From Leptospira sanjuanensis (lineage in GTDB: Bacteria; Spirochaetota; Leptospiria; Leptospirales; Leptospiraceae): DNA of 64,000 bases. Under the pieces are notes generated by a model. That model was not told the DNA's origin and searched no databases. It saw only the letters and a list, made by a program, of their open reading frames with translations. Positions 1 through 8,235 of this stretch are shown here, piece after piece. The translations under genes were made by a program, and so were the position numbers. Position 1 is the stretch's first letter; every line of letters begins with the position of its first letter. Where the stretch lies: assembly GCF_022267325.1 (NCBI RefSeq), contig NZ_JAIZBG010000001.1, positions 744,001 to 808,000 of the forward strand. The letters are read 5' to 3'.

Positions 1-5
1 TTGAA

Positions 6-473
6 GTGCATTATTTTAAAAGTGTTGATACTCTCTACATTTTGAAAGAGGGGCAAGATGGCGCTAAGGAACTCAGCCTGTTAGGTTTTTTTCAATTGTG
101 GCAACTTTCGAACGCTGGATTGCATAAACGAGTGTTAGTGGAGGTGAATCTTCCTAATCTGAGTAATTTAGAAAGACCCAACACAATATTTTCTTTCAGG
201 GAAAAGTATCGAACTGAAATCAAATCAGAGAACCATTATGCAGAATATTTATCCACTTGTAAGACTGGAAAGGTCATGCAAGCAAGTGAAATTCATAAAA
301 ACATCCCTGGTAATGCGATTATGATTACCTGTAAGACAAAGTTAGAAGGAACGCCAGGAAGTAAAAGTCGTGGTTATTATTTTCCAAGTCTTGGTTGGTA
401 CTTTGTAACGGATTTCGAAAATGATTTTTACAAAGGAAAGTATGAAATTATATCCGTTATCCTTTCTCAGTAG
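6..473 (+). CDS. hypothetical protein, possibly 5'-truncated by the window edge
   Basis: I do not recognise this protein. The frame is open to the left edge of the window, so the GTG at 6 may not be the real start and the gene may begin outside. The 155 visible residues are soluble-looking, with no signal peptide or membrane segment, and the C-terminal half is rich in Gly, Tyr and Trp. It is followed closely by a small Cys-rich ORF on the same strand, so the two may be co-transcribed. No function is inferred. Confidence 0.5.
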   Translation: MHYFKSVDTLYILKEGQDGAKELSLLGFFQLWQLSNAGLHKRVLVEVNLPNLSNLERPNTIFSFREKYRTEIKSENHYAEYLSTCKTGKVMQASEIHKNIPGNAIMITCKTKLEGTPGSKSRGYYFPSLGWYFVTDFENDFYKGKYEIISVILSQ

Positions 474-510
474 AAAGTCTGAGTATTATAAATCGAATTC
501 AGAGAATATT

Positions 511-720
511 ATGACTAAGTTTTTAACAAATGGAATCCCTTTGAAAGTGTGTCCTAACTGTAATCACCGGTACGGATTAGATTTTACAAAAAGGTTTGAT
601 AAGGCAGTCCATTCTTGGTATTTCCGAGTTCTTTGTAAAAGCTGCGATCTTTCAACGAAAGAATTTCTCATTTTGGAAGAGTCTAGGTTGGAACGGAATT
701 TATTAAAAATTGAAAAGTAA
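511..720 (+). CDS. small zinc-ribbon-like protein
   Basis: A small protein of about 70 residues with two CxxC pairs (CPNC near the N-terminus and CKSC some 30 residues later), the spacing of a zinc ribbon. The frame is open further back to an ATG at 421, inside the previous gene. The ATG at 511 avoids that overlap and starts just before the zinc-binding part, but neither start has a strong ribosome binding site. Function is unknown; a nucleic-acid or protein-binding role is only an inference from the zinc ribbon. It is followed after 9 bases by the next gene, whose binding site overlaps its end. Confidence 0.5.
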   Translation: MTKFLTNGIPLKVCPNCNHRYGLDFTKRFDKAVHSWYFRVLCKSCDLSTKEFLILEESRLERNLLKIEK

Positions 721-729
721 GGATATTTT

Positions 730-1578
730 ATGACAGTAGAAGGATTTTATTCAGAGGAACAAGTTAAGCTTATTCTGGATCGTTATAAATTAATATTTAG
801 GGAATGCATTAATGAATATAACGCATACGCGGATATAAAAAATTGAAACTATGAAAGTCTCGGATATCTACCTTTTATAACATCTGACTTTATGCAGCCG
901 ATAGAGAAGTATTGCGAAAATGAAATAAAGGTAAAAAGTTTAAGGGATAAGTTGAATAAAATTAACGCTGCTGGAGAGATAAATAATGCAAACTGGAAAG
1001 AGTTTTCTGAAATTGATGCATTAAATAAATTGGTTCGAGAGACCGAGATTGGTACCACAATAGGTTTAAATAAATTCTCAGATGATTTAATCCTTAATTG
1101 GAATGGAAATAAAACGCTTTCAAATCTTTTAATAATAATCGGCCATGATTGGTATCCACTTGTCGGAAATGGATATGAGTTTAATTCGATATTTCAAATC
1201 TATCCAATGACTAAGGAAGGTATAAAGTACAATCAATGTTTGTTAGATTTCGATTGTGAAAAAAATCTTGTATTAATGTTTAATTTAATTCCTGGATACA
1301 GGTTTCCATATAGTTGGCAGTCCGGGAGTTTTTTGGAGAACAGATTGTATGAAGAAAAGGCAGAAAGCCTTGTCTCTATTATTAATAAGGTCAAGGAAGG
1401 TTTTTTAAATTATCGAATTATCTCTTGGGGCAATGAAGTCAAGAATCGGATGAAAAGATTCTTTGATAACGGAGCAATATTTAATTTGCCCCATCCTTCT
1501 GTTTACTCATATGATCGTATGAAAAAAGCTAAAGAGTATTATGAATTTATAAAATTTGATAATAATGAGTCTAAATAG
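730..1578 (+). pseudogene. uracil-DNA-glycosylase-like protein interrupted by in-frame TGA
   Basis: An AAGGA ribosome binding site precedes the ATG at 730. The frame runs 38 codons, meets TGA at 844-846, then continues open without a shift to 1578. The only later ATG (892) has no binding site, so the two halves are most simply one gene of about 282 codons broken by a single stop. The downstream part has features of the UDG superfamily: a hydrophobic strand followed by GHDWYP, a later SWG segment, and an HPS motif near the C-terminus in the position of the UDG His motif. The fold call is moderate. It sits 9 bases upstream of a GIY-YIG gene, suggesting a two-gene DNA-acting unit. A sequencing error or recoding would restore the gene. 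Confidence 0.55.
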
Positions 1579-1587
1579 GTTTGGGAA

Positions 1588-2133
1588 ATGGTGGCTAAAA
1601 ATTTTTTAAATGAAGAAATTCCAGATTTTAAAGACATAGTTGATATTGCGAAAAAGAAAGCGAATAGAGCGAGGACAGCTTCTTTTAAATTTTCTGATAT
1701 TTATTCCTATTCAGAAAGTAAAGGTAAGTATGTTCTCAATAAAAATCTAACGATTCCAGATGTTGAGCTCGATGTTTCTAAAGGGAAAAAAGAGAATATC
1801 GATTTTAAAGGACTATATATTTTGTCTTTTCGTAATAAAGTACAATATGTCGGTATTTCAAAGAATGTTCTTGTTAGAATAAAACAGCATTTTCTTTCGA
1901 CTAATCATTTTTCGGCAAGCCTGGCCTATCTAATTGCAGCAAAAGAAAACAATCATATCGGGCAACGAAAAACATTAGACTTTGATCCGTTGGGAATTTC
2001 TGTTCAAAAAAGAATGAGAAAAGATTGGAGAATTTCATTCATACAAGAATCGGATAACTTTCACCTTCATATTCTTGAAGCGTACGTAGCTTGTAAATTC
2101 AAAGCGCAATGGAATACCTTTAAAACGCATTGA
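1588..2133 (+). CDS. GIY-YIG nuclease-domain protein
   Basis: The central part carries a GIY-YIG signature: a GLYIL strand, a YVGIS strand about ten residues later, then an Arg and a KQH segment, and near the C-terminus a Glu (LEAYV) and an Asn (QWN) at plausible catalytic spacing. GIY-YIG domains cleave DNA in repair enzymes, homing nucleases and restriction systems. The first 65 residues are basic and have no recognised domain. At 181 residues it is a compact single-domain version. It follows the UDG-like gene by 9 bases and was probably co-transcribed with it, so a joint role in recognising and cutting modified DNA is possible but unproven. Confidence 0.65.
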   Translation: MVAKNFLNEEIPDFKDIVDIAKKKANRARTASFKFSDIYSYSESKGKYVLNKNLTIPDVELDVSKGKKENIDFKGLYILSFRNKVQYVGISKNVLVRIKQHFLSTNHFSASLAYLIAAKENNHIGQRKTLDFDPLGISVQKRMRKDWRISFIQESDNFHLHILEAYVACKFKAQWNTFKTH

Positions 2134-2205
2134 TGCATCCTACCTCGTTTTTTAATTCCGAGTTTATTTGAATTTCTATATAGAGATTTAGATCTCAAGT
2201 TATGC

Positions 2206-2234
2206 TTGACAATTTCCGTTTTGACTGATATATT
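2206..2234 (+). promoter_or_regulatory. strong sigma-70-type promoter for the ECF sigma operon
   Basis: TTGACA at 2206-2211, a 17-base spacer and TATATT at 2229-2234 preceded by TGA (extended -10). Transcription would start near 2241, giving a leader of about 40 bases before the TTG start at 2281. It is the best consensus promoter seen in the first 10 kb. Confidence 0.7.
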
Positions 2235-2280
2235 CCGCTTTTAACTCACTTCTGACAATTCTAATATTGAGAGGTAGATT

Positions 2281-2880
2281 TTGACGAATAGAAGTAACGA
2301 GGAATTCCGTAGAATAATCGATGGTTGTATTTTATCAAACGAATCTTCGTGGCGTGAGTTTATCCAAAGATACGATCGCATCCTGACTGGAACTATCGTT
2401 AATCTAAATGGAAAGGATGACTCGGAAGATATTTTTCAAAAAGTCTTAATCAAATTGGTCGAAGAGGAATATCGTCTTCTAAGGAATTTTAAGGGATCAA
2501 CAGAAGCCGAATTTAGAAGTTATATCATCCAGATAGCTAAAAACACCCTTAGAAACGAATATAAAAGCAATCAGCGACGTAGAGAAGCATCCTTCATAGA
2601 AAACGAGGAAATGGATCAAGCAATGATCCGGAAATCCTGGGAGGCATGGGAAAAATCCGAAGCTGACAGGCTCTACCAGGAGATGTTCTCTAATTTTGAA
2701 GACTTGATATCAAATTTGGATTTAACCTCCCGAGAGATTATTTATTTTCGCTTTCGAGGACTAAAATTCAGAGAAATTTCCGAAATGTTAAAGATCAATC
2801 AAAACACAGTTCTATCGATGCACAGTCGAGCCGTGAAAAAGATCAAAACACTAATAGAAAATTCTGACACTCTGCAATAA
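2281..2880 (+). CDS. ECF-type RNA polymerase sigma factor
   Basis: A 199-residue sigma-70-family protein. The N-terminal half has the region 2 pattern (an acidic DSEDIFQ segment followed by the helix that contacts the -10 element), and the C-terminal half is a region 4 helix-turn-helix (LTSREIIYFRFRG, then EISEMLKINQNTV). The TTG start at 2281 is supported by GAGG at 2271-2274. The next gene, 11 bases downstream, encodes a protein that begins like a sigma-binding anti-sigma domain, and a secreted LRR protein follows. ECF factors direct polymerase to a small stress or envelope regulon and are usually held by the neighbouring anti-sigma factor. The signal and regulon cannot be read here. Confidence 0.85.
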   Translation: MTNRSNEEFRRIIDGCILSNESSWREFIQRYDRILTGTIVNLNGKDDSEDIFQKVLIKLVEEEYRLLRNFKGSTEAEFRSYIIQIAKNTLRNEYKSNQRRREASFIENEEMDQAMIRKSWEAWEKSEADRLYQEMFSNFEDLISNLDLTSREIIYFRFRGLKFREISEMLKINQNTVLSMHSRAVKKIKTLIENSDTLQ

Positions 2881-2890
2881 TAAGAACTAA

Positions 2891-3526
2891 ATGGGAACCT
2901 CTCCAGAAGATCACGAGCGAATTACAGAAGAGTTTCTTCGAAACTATATCGAAAACAAACTTTCTGCTGAAGACCGCGAACTAGTTGAATATTCATTACG
3001 GGAATCGAAAGAAACATTCTTGAAATACGTATCTCTGAAAGAGGCATTATTTTTGGAATCAAAAGGACAAAAGATCCCTAAGGAAGTAGAAGATCGTTTA
3101 ATATCTTCGATTCTTCCTAAAAAAGAATCTAACTATTTGCGTATCCTGGTTCGATTTAAAGGCGATCAGGTGGTAGTCACAACTTCAGATCAAAACGCTC
3201 TTGATTTTAGGAGTATTATCATGAGTGGAGATCCGAGTAAACAGGGACCAGTAAGCATCAGCAGAAAAATACTGGATCGTGAATTGACTTTAACGGTTCT
3301 TCCAAGCGATCACCCTGAAGAACAGCTATTATCGTTAAGTTTAACAAAGAACGAAGGGGTTACGGCGGAATTGTTCGTAGACGGGGTAATCTCTGATCGT
3401 ATTGAGAATCTAACAAACCGTCAGTTGTTTCTTCCTAATATCAACTCTTCTAATTCGGTTGAGATTAGGTTGATAGAAAGCGAGAAAGTAATCTTTACTC
3501 TCGGGCTTTATTTACAGATCGAATAA
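2891..3526 (+). CDS. probable cytoplasmic anti-sigma or sigma-partner protein
   Basis: A 211-residue protein starting 11 bases after the ECF sigma gene. The first 60 residues are charged and helical (LRNYIENKLS..ED, then SLRES..FLKYVSLKEAL), like the N-terminal sigma-binding helices of anti-sigma factors, but without the HxxxCxxC zinc motif. No transmembrane segment is seen, unlike most membrane anti-sigmas. The C-terminal 130 residues look like beta-strands. Position is the main argument for an anti-sigma role; it could also be a sensor or co-factor. Confidence 0.5.
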   Translation: MGTSPEDHERITEEFLRNYIENKLSAEDRELVEYSLRESKETFLKYVSLKEALFLESKGQKIPKEVEDRLISSILPKKESNYLRILVRFKGDQVVVTTSDQNALDFRSIIMSGDPSKQGPVSISRKILDRELTLTVLPSDHPEEQLLSLSLTKNEGVTAELFVDGVISDRIENLTNRQLFLPNINSSNSVEIRLIESEKVIFTLGLYLQIE

Positions 3527-3626
3527 TTCCGTTTATAACTCTTTCTTTTCTACTTAATTTGCAATAAAACAACTCAATCAGGACACCCTTTTACTGAAAC
3601 AACATTAGTTTCGAAAAGGAGATCTT

Positions 3627-4661
3627 GTGATTTTAATTACTTTTTCTTCGATAAATCATCGAAGTATTCTTTTAACCCTCATACATTTATTTCAAAGCAT
3701 TTTAATCTTAGTCTTTCTTTGTCTTCTTCCCGAGCTACAAGCGGAAGCGACTACGGTGGGATGCTACTCGGATTTAACTAAAGCATTAGACAATCCTCTA
3801 AAAGTCCGAGAATTGAATTTAAGTTGGCAGGAGTTGGCAACTTTACCCAGAGATATCGAAAAACTTCAAAACTTAAGATCGTTAAATTTATTTAAAAACA
3901 ATATAGAAACCCTTCCGATTGAAATTGGACAACTCAAAAATTTAAGAACTTTGAATTTGGGTTTAAATCCCTTCGTAGCCTTCCCCAAAGAGATCGAACA
4001 ACTTACAGGTTTGGTTGAATTTAATTTTAGTGGAAATAAACTCAAAGATCTTCCATCAGAAATCTCACGATTAAAAAATCTAACATATTTGAGTCTACAA
4101 GGTAATGACCTATCAATCCTTTCGGGAGAGATTGGAAAACTTCAAAATTTACAGAAACTCATTTTAGATAATAATGAACTTGTAACTCTTCCGAGTGAAA
4201 TTAAGCAACTTCAAAACCTTCAGGAGTTGAGCATTTTTCAGAATAAATTAACCGATATTCCAGAGGAAATAGGGCAACTAAAGAGTTTGCAGGTATTAAA
4301 CTTGAGTCAAAATCAACTTACAAATTTACCTGTCGCAATTGGGGAACTCCAGAATTTAAGAGAAATAGACTTGAGTTATAATCCTCAGTTAGCATTCCCA
4401 AAAGAAATAGCGCATCTGAAAAACTTACAAGAACTAAAGTTTATGCGCAACAATCTTGATGTCTTTCCAGTAGAAATCATTCATTTAAGAAATCTAAAAT
4501 CTTTGAGTTTAGGCGGTAATAATATTACGCATTTTCCAGAAGAAATTAGACATCTTCAAAATTTGAAAAATCTTCATCTTGATCATTCAATAATCTCTGT
4601 CTCGACAAAGGAAAAGGAAAAAATACGAAGATTATTACCAAAATGTAAAGTATGGTTTTAG
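3627..4661 (+). CDS. secreted leucine-rich-repeat protein
   Basis: GTG start at 3627 with AAAGGAGA at 3615-3622. Residues 1-40 form a long hydrophobic export signal ending near an AEA segment. The rest is about twelve 23-residue leucine-rich repeats of the bacterial type (LxxLxLxxNxLxxLPxEIxxLxN) with one capping segment ending in a Cys-Lys-Val-Trp-Phe tail, as in many Leptospira LRR proteins. LRR arrays form curved scaffolds that bind proteins, and in pathogenic Leptospira they are often exported and host-interacting. Placement 100 bases behind the ECF sigma/partner pair suggests that it is a target or part of the same unit. Length is complete; no repeat looks broken. Confidence 0.88.
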   Translation: MILITFSSINHRSILLTLIHLFQSILILVFLCLLPELQAEATTVGCYSDLTKALDNPLKVRELNLSWQELATLPRDIEKLQNLRSLNLFKNNIETLPIEIGQLKNLRTLNLGLNPFVAFPKEIEQLTGLVEFNFSGNKLKDLPSEISRLKNLTYLSLQGNDLSILSGEIGKLQNLQKLILDNNELVTLPSEIKQLQNLQELSIFQNKLTDIPEEIGQLKSLQVLNLSQNQLTNLPVAIGELQNLREIDLSYNPQLAFPKEIAHLKNLQELKFMRNNLDVFPVEIIHLRNLKSLSLGGNNITHFPEEIRHLQNLKNLHLDHSIISVSTKEKEKIRRLLPKCKVWF

Positions 4662-4736
4662 TCTTAAATTTCACTATATTCGTTTTTAGAAAAAATTTAG
4701 GTGATGCAGATTTATTGATAACAAGGAGTAAATAAA

Positions 4737-4928
4737 TTGGGATTTTTTAATGATAAAAGATATCTTGTTAGTGTTGGATTAAGAGACGAGAGGGATCGTC
4801 AGTTAATCAAGACAATAAAGAAAGAAGTGATCGCAGGTTCTTGGATGGAGGTCGTGAACACTATTAAACAAGAATATGGTAATAGATATCATAATGTTAC
4901 TTTAATTTCTGAAAGCAGTTTAGATTAA
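4737..4928 (+). CDS. small hypothetical protein
   Basis: A 63-residue ORF with a TTG start and a well-placed AAGGAGT at 4722-4728, which is the main reason to accept it. The protein is charged, without Cys or membrane segments, and I do not recognise it. It lies alone between the LRR gene and the HD-domain gene. Confidence 0.5.
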   Translation: MGFFNDKRYLVSVGLRDERDRQLIKTIKKEVIAGSWMEVVNTIKQEYGNRYHNVTLISESSLD

Positions 4929-4996
4929 GAATCTTTTGAATAATTGGATAAGCATATAAAAAAATTTTTACAAAACGAAGTGCGAACTTTTAGACT

Positions 4997-5548
4997 ATGA
5001 ATAAAGTAATCATAGATTCTTGGAAAGACGGAATCGAGCTTCTTAAAAGTCTTAAAGCTTCCAAATCCATTATCGATCATCATGAAACAGTCGTTGAAAC
5101 AGCTGAAAAGCTCTTAGATCAATTGCCGACAGTAGTTAAACGTTTAATTGATAGGAATATAGTTTTGATTGGCTCAAGTCTTCATGATTGTGGAAAGATT
5201 ACCAAACCATTGGAGGAAGTTAAATCCGGAAAGGCTCATGAGTTGTCGGGTAAAAAGCTCCTGCTATCCTTAGGGGTATCTCATAAAATTGCGAGGTTTT
5301 GTATGATACATTCTTTAACGATGGAGACGTTGTATTTAGAAGAGTTGTTGGTTGGAATCGCTGATAATTTATGGAAAGGAAGTCGTGATCTTTCTAAGGA
5401 GCTATGCTTTTACCACAAAATCGCCGTTCTATTAAATCAAAAAGATGAGCTATTATTTCAGAAAATGGATGATGTTTTTGAACGAATTTCTGAGGAGAAC
5501 TTTCAGAATTATAAAGAATACCTAAAGGTAAATCGGGTATCGGTATAA
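4997..5548 (+). CDS. HD-domain phosphohydrolase-like protein
   Basis: The HD metal-site residues appear in order: HHETV near residue 28, the paired LHDCGK near residue 56, a His in the IHSL segment, and an Asp in IADNLW near residue 120. HD proteins hydrolyse phosphate esters such as nucleotides or cyclic nucleotides; the substrate is not evident here. The domain fills the whole 183 residues, with no extra sensor or effector part. It ends 3 bases before the next gene, with which it forms a two-gene unit closed by a hairpin at 5984-6019. Confidence 0.7.
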   Translation: MNKVIIDSWKDGIELLKSLKASKSIIDHHETVVETAEKLLDQLPTVVKRLIDRNIVLIGSSLHDCGKITKPLEEVKSGKAHELSGKKLLLSLGVSHKIARFCMIHSLTMETLYLEELLVGIADNLWKGSRDLSKELCFYHKIAVLLNQKDELLFQKMDDVFERISEENFQNYKEYLKVNRVSV

Positions 5549-5551
5549 AAA

Positions 5552-6004
5552 ATGAAAATTTATGGTTATCATGAACACAATGGCATTTTTGTAAAAAGTC
5601 AAAATTGGATAGGTTTAGATTTAGACGATGATTCGGAAGCCATTTTCTTGTTATTGTCATTAAAGAATGGGGAACTTCTAAAAGGGTATTATGAGTCACT
5701 TCCCTCTGAAAATCATGAAGACCATAATCATCTTAGAGTATCATTCAATAGCTTAAGATTTACCGATGGCGATAAATACAAAATGGGATTGGCAATCCAG
5801 CATCAAGGAAATAAACCTATCGGGTTTCTATTACCGCTGCGAAGCTTCGAAAAAGAATTTTGTTTTGATCGTATCCATTCTGCAAAAGGAAAAGAATTAC
5901 ATTCTAAGGAAAGTGAAAAGTATAGTGATACTATTTATAGGTTTATTTTACAATTAGACAGTTTGATGATTACTCTATCTGAGAATGCTGTTACGACTCT
6001 TTAA
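5552..6004 (+). CDS. hypothetical protein in operon with the HD protein
   Basis: A 150-residue soluble protein starting 3 bases after the HD gene. It has an acidic DLDDDSEA stretch near residue 25 and a His-rich segment (ENHEDHNH) near residue 53. I do not recognise the family. The last codons form the left arm of a perfect 13-bp hairpin that then serves as a terminator, so coding sequence and terminator overlap. Partnership with the HD hydrolase is inferred from spacing only. Confidence 0.6.
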   Translation: MKIYGYHEHNGIFVKSQNWIGLDLDDDSEAIFLLLSLKNGELLKGYYESLPSENHEDHNHLRVSFNSLRFTDGDKYKMGLAIQHQGNKPIGFLLPLRSFEKEFCFDRIHSAKGKELHSKESEKYSDTIYRFILQLDSLMITLSENAVTTL

Positions 6005-6019
6005 AATCGTAACAGCATT
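5984..6019. terminator. bidirectional hairpin terminator
   Basis: A perfect 13-bp inverted repeat (AATGCTGTTACGA at 5984-5996 and its complement at 6007-6019) with a 10-base loop between two convergent genes. No long T-run follows on the plus strand. A near relative of this hairpin lies at 7393-7434 in the same position relative to the second HNH gene. Confidence 0.65.
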
Positions 6020-6023
6020 AGAT

Positions 6024-6554
6024 TTAGACTCTCGCTAAATTTCGTTTCTTTTTTGCGTTCCTCTGGTTCTTAGCATGATGTTTCCCTATGTTACACTTAG
6101 AGCAAATGGTTTGTCCATTTGAAAAACAAGTTAGACCTCCATCTGCCCATTCTTTTATGTGATCTACTTCTAAATGGAAGCCATTTGCAATCGCACCTTC
6201 TTTAGAGATGCCGCATTGCTGACAGCAAAATCGGTCTCTAAGAAAAATATGATCTCTTAACGAAGGCGGAAAGTTTCTTTGTTTATACACTTTCTCCATA
6301 TAGGAGTATTCTTCGCGTAAGGACTTCAGAAATTTATAGTGATGCTTCTTTAATACTTCCCTTTCTATGTAGAATTTTGTTATGTATTCACTATAAAAAT
6401 TCAGCATAAAAATATTTTTAGAACCCGGATCGTTTACTTCTCTGCAAATCATTGATGCTTCGTCTAATATAGATGCGTTCTTTTTTCTAATTTGGTTGAT
6501 ATTAAAAAGAATTGCTTCTTTATATTTTTCTTTTAGAAATTTATTTAGTTTCAA
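6024..6554 (-). CDS. HNH endonuclease, copy 1
   Basis: The C-terminal third is a complete HNH domain: CCQQC, then LEVDHI, GG, an Asn in FSNGQTI and CSKC, so both zinc-type Cys pairs and the catalytic His are present. The N-terminal 100 residues are helical and shared with the paralogue at 7445-7966. The frame is open to a TTG at 6617. I chose the TTG at 6554 because it aligns exactly with the paralogue's ATG and has GGAG eight bases upstream, giving 176 residues. It is transcribed away from the Shedu-like gene that starts at 6617. Such HNH proteins act in defence, mobile elements or phage packaging; the role here is unknown. Confidence 0.78.
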   Translation of the reverse strand: MKLNKFLKEKYKEAILFNINQIRKKNASILDEASMICREVNDPGSKNIFMLNFYSEYITKFYIEREVLKKHHYKFLKSLREEYSYMEKVYKQRNFPPSLRDHIFLRDRFCCQQCGISKEGAIANGFHLEVDHIKEWADGGLTCFSNGQTICSKCNIGKHHAKNQRNAKKKRNLARV

Positions 6555-6616
6555 AATTGTTTCTCCAATCAGTTGATTAAGGTTTAGTAGCATTGAATAA
6601 AAACAGGCGTATAGCA

Positions 6617-7393
6617 ATGAAAAATATTAACGACCAAATTTATGAAAAGATGACCTCTAAAAAAGCAGCATTTGAAGAAAATGTTCGAGACCACGTTTCC
6701 GAGCATAGTGTGAAAAAAGCACATACTGGAATATATCTTTGGCTTAAAAATAAATTAGGTCTTATTATCAATCGAGTTTCCTTTAGAAATTCTAATGAAA
6801 TTCGTAATTATGTCTTGGATAAATTTTTAGGAGAAAACGTATCTGGAGAAAAGGATGCTAAACCGATTACGGAGTTAACTAAAATTTTTAAGATACGAAC
6901 ATTAATTTTTGAAATGCGAGTTTTATTAAATAGAAAAAGTCTGGAGAAGGATCTACAAAATAAATTTAGAGAAATGCTATTAGCTGTCAGTGATAAATAT
7001 GAGATACGTCAAGAAGTTTATGTTAAAAAGAAGAATGGTTTAAAAGGAAGAATTGATAATTTATCTTACTTTAAATATTCTAACGAAGAGGGGACAATCT
7101 TCGAATTAAAGAACGCTAAATTTACATTAGCATTGAAAAGAGATAAATTTCGAATCCCAAAAAAATTATATAAGGCAATACTTCAAGTTTTTGGCTACTG
7201 GGAAGCTGAAATTAAGAATTCCTCAGAGGGGAATATTGATCTTACAAAATTTAATAAAATCATAATCGCCGGTCGCTGGATGGATCATCCAGAAGATTAT
7301 TTCAAAATCAGCGAGGAAGAATTGAAAGATTATAAGCTCAAAATATATTCTTGGGATGCTTGGTTGGCGGAATATGAAAGAGTTTTTACTTGA
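6617..7393 (+). CDS. PD-(D/E)XK nuclease, Shedu (DUF4263)-like
   Basis: The C-terminal half has a PD-(D/E)XK core: an Asp in GRIDNLSY, then FELKNAK (E-x-K), followed by a helix with AILQVFGYWEA and a strand ending in IIAGRW. This order (ELK, then A-x-x-Q-x-x-x-Y, then a hydrophobic strand ending in GR) is what I expect of the DUF4263 nuclease of Shedu single-gene defence systems. The call rests on motif memory and is moderate. The N-terminal 110 residues are helical and unrecognised, as is usual for Shedu sensor regions. The ATG at 6617 is used; a TTG at 6593 is also in frame. It is flanked on both sides by HNH paralogues on the opposite strand. Confidence 0.6.
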   Translation: MKNINDQIYEKMTSKKAAFEENVRDHVSEHSVKKAHTGIYLWLKNKLGLIINRVSFRNSNEIRNYVLDKFLGENVSGEKDAKPITELTKIFKIRTLIFEMRVLLNRKSLEKDLQNKFREMLLAVSDKYEIRQEVYVKKKNGLKGRIDNLSYFKYSNEEGTIFELKNAKFTLALKRDKFRIPKKLYKAILQVFGYWEAEIKNSSEGNIDLTKFNKIIIAGRWMDHPEDYFKISEEELKDYKLKIYSWDAWLAEYERVFT

Positions 7394-7434
7394 TAGGCTG
7401 TAACGTCGTTTCCTTTTGAACCGTAACAGCCTAT
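7393..7434. terminator. hairpin between convergent genes
   Basis: A 13-bp inverted repeat with one mismatch (left arm 7393-7405, right arm 7422-7434). Its core is the same as the hairpin at 5984-6019 (CGTAACAGC in the right arm), which suggests that terminator and HNH gene were duplicated together. Confidence 0.55.
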
Positions 7435-7444
7435 TGATCTTGAA

Positions 7445-7966
7445 TTAGGTTCTTACTAAATTTCTTTTATTTTTCAAATTCGATTTCTGTTTCTTCGCCG
7501 AGACTCTTCCTTTGTTACATTTCGAACAAATAGTTTGACCATTGGAAAAACAGGTCTTACCGCCTTCACTTAGTTCTTTTACATGTACGACTTCTAAGTA
7601 ATGACCATTCGTTATTGCTACCTCTTTAGAAATTCCACAAAATTGGCAACAATAGTTATCCCTCTCAAAAATATGATCTCTTAAGGATAGAGGAAAATAA
7701 TTTTTGTTATGAACTTTTTCCATATAAGAATATTCAGCCCGAAGATAGTTTAAGAATCTATTATGGTGATCTTTTAACATTTCTAGTTCAATATAGTTCT
7801 TAATTAACGACTCACTAAAGAAATTTGCAGTAAATAGAGAATTCCCTCTCTTGATTCGAATAAATGAAGAAAGTTGTATAATTTCTTTATGTCTTTTCCT
7901 AATTGCGCGCAAATTAAAATAGAGAGTTTCCCAATATTTTTCTTTTAGATATTTGCTTAGTTTCAT
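7445..7966 (-). CDS. HNH endonuclease-like, copy 2 with altered motif
   Basis: A 173-residue paralogue of copy 1 over its whole length. The zinc Cys pairs (CCQFC and CSKC) and the Asn of FSNGQTI are kept, but the DH of the HNH motif is VH (LEVVHV), so the residue before the catalytic His is lost and activity may be weakened or absent. The ATG at 7966 has GGAG upstream. The pair encloses the Shedu-like gene. It may be a decaying duplicate or a regulatory version. Confidence 0.72.
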   Translation of the reverse strand: MKLSKYLKEKYWETLYFNLRAIRKRHKEIIQLSSFIRIKRGNSLFTANFFSESLIKNYIELEMLKDHHNRFLNYLRAEYSYMEKVHNKNYFPLSLRDHIFERDNYCCQFCGISKEVAITNGHYLEVVHVKELSEGGKTCFSNGQTICSKCNKGRVSAKKQKSNLKNKRNLVRT

Positions 7967-8163
7967 TAAAATACTCCAATTAAAAGTTTTCTCATTACTG
8001 CTTTAAATGGAAATTTAAGTAAAGAATCAATTGAAATTCGATACTAATTTAAATATGAATTTTAAAGAGTATTTCGAGTTGAAAGATGCATTCATTGAAT
8101 AGTAAAAATTCAACGGATCAAGACTGATAAAAAAACAGTCAAGCAGATTTTAAGGATAAGTTG

Positions 8164-8172
8164 TGATATAAT
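8164..8172 (+). promoter_or_regulatory. extended -10 promoter upstream of the reverse transcriptase
   Basis: TGA immediately followed by a perfect TATAAT at 8167-8172; no good -35 is visible, which is usual for extended -10 promoters. Transcription would start near 8179, about 180 bases ahead of the reverse transcriptase. Confidence 0.5.
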
Positions 8173-8178
8173 AATTCG

Positions 8179-8235
8179 GTAATATTCTAAAACGTGCCAA
8201 CACGAAGATTAATTTTGTAAAAGTTAATCTTTTTG
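8179..8235 (+). ncRNA. candidate short structured RNA or attenuator ahead of the RT
   Basis: Between the predicted start near 8179 and the RT gene lie two hairpins: a 4-bp stem with CCAA loop (8193-8204) and an 11-bp stem with one G-U pair and a GTA loop (8206-8216 with 8220-8230), followed directly by T's. The second has the form of an intrinsic terminator, so the promoter could make an RNA of about 55 bases, with read-through into the RT. Reverse transcriptases of retrons and several DRT systems work with an adjacent noncoding RNA, which is why this deserves notice. The rest of 7967-8361 shows no gene. Confidence 0.35.
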
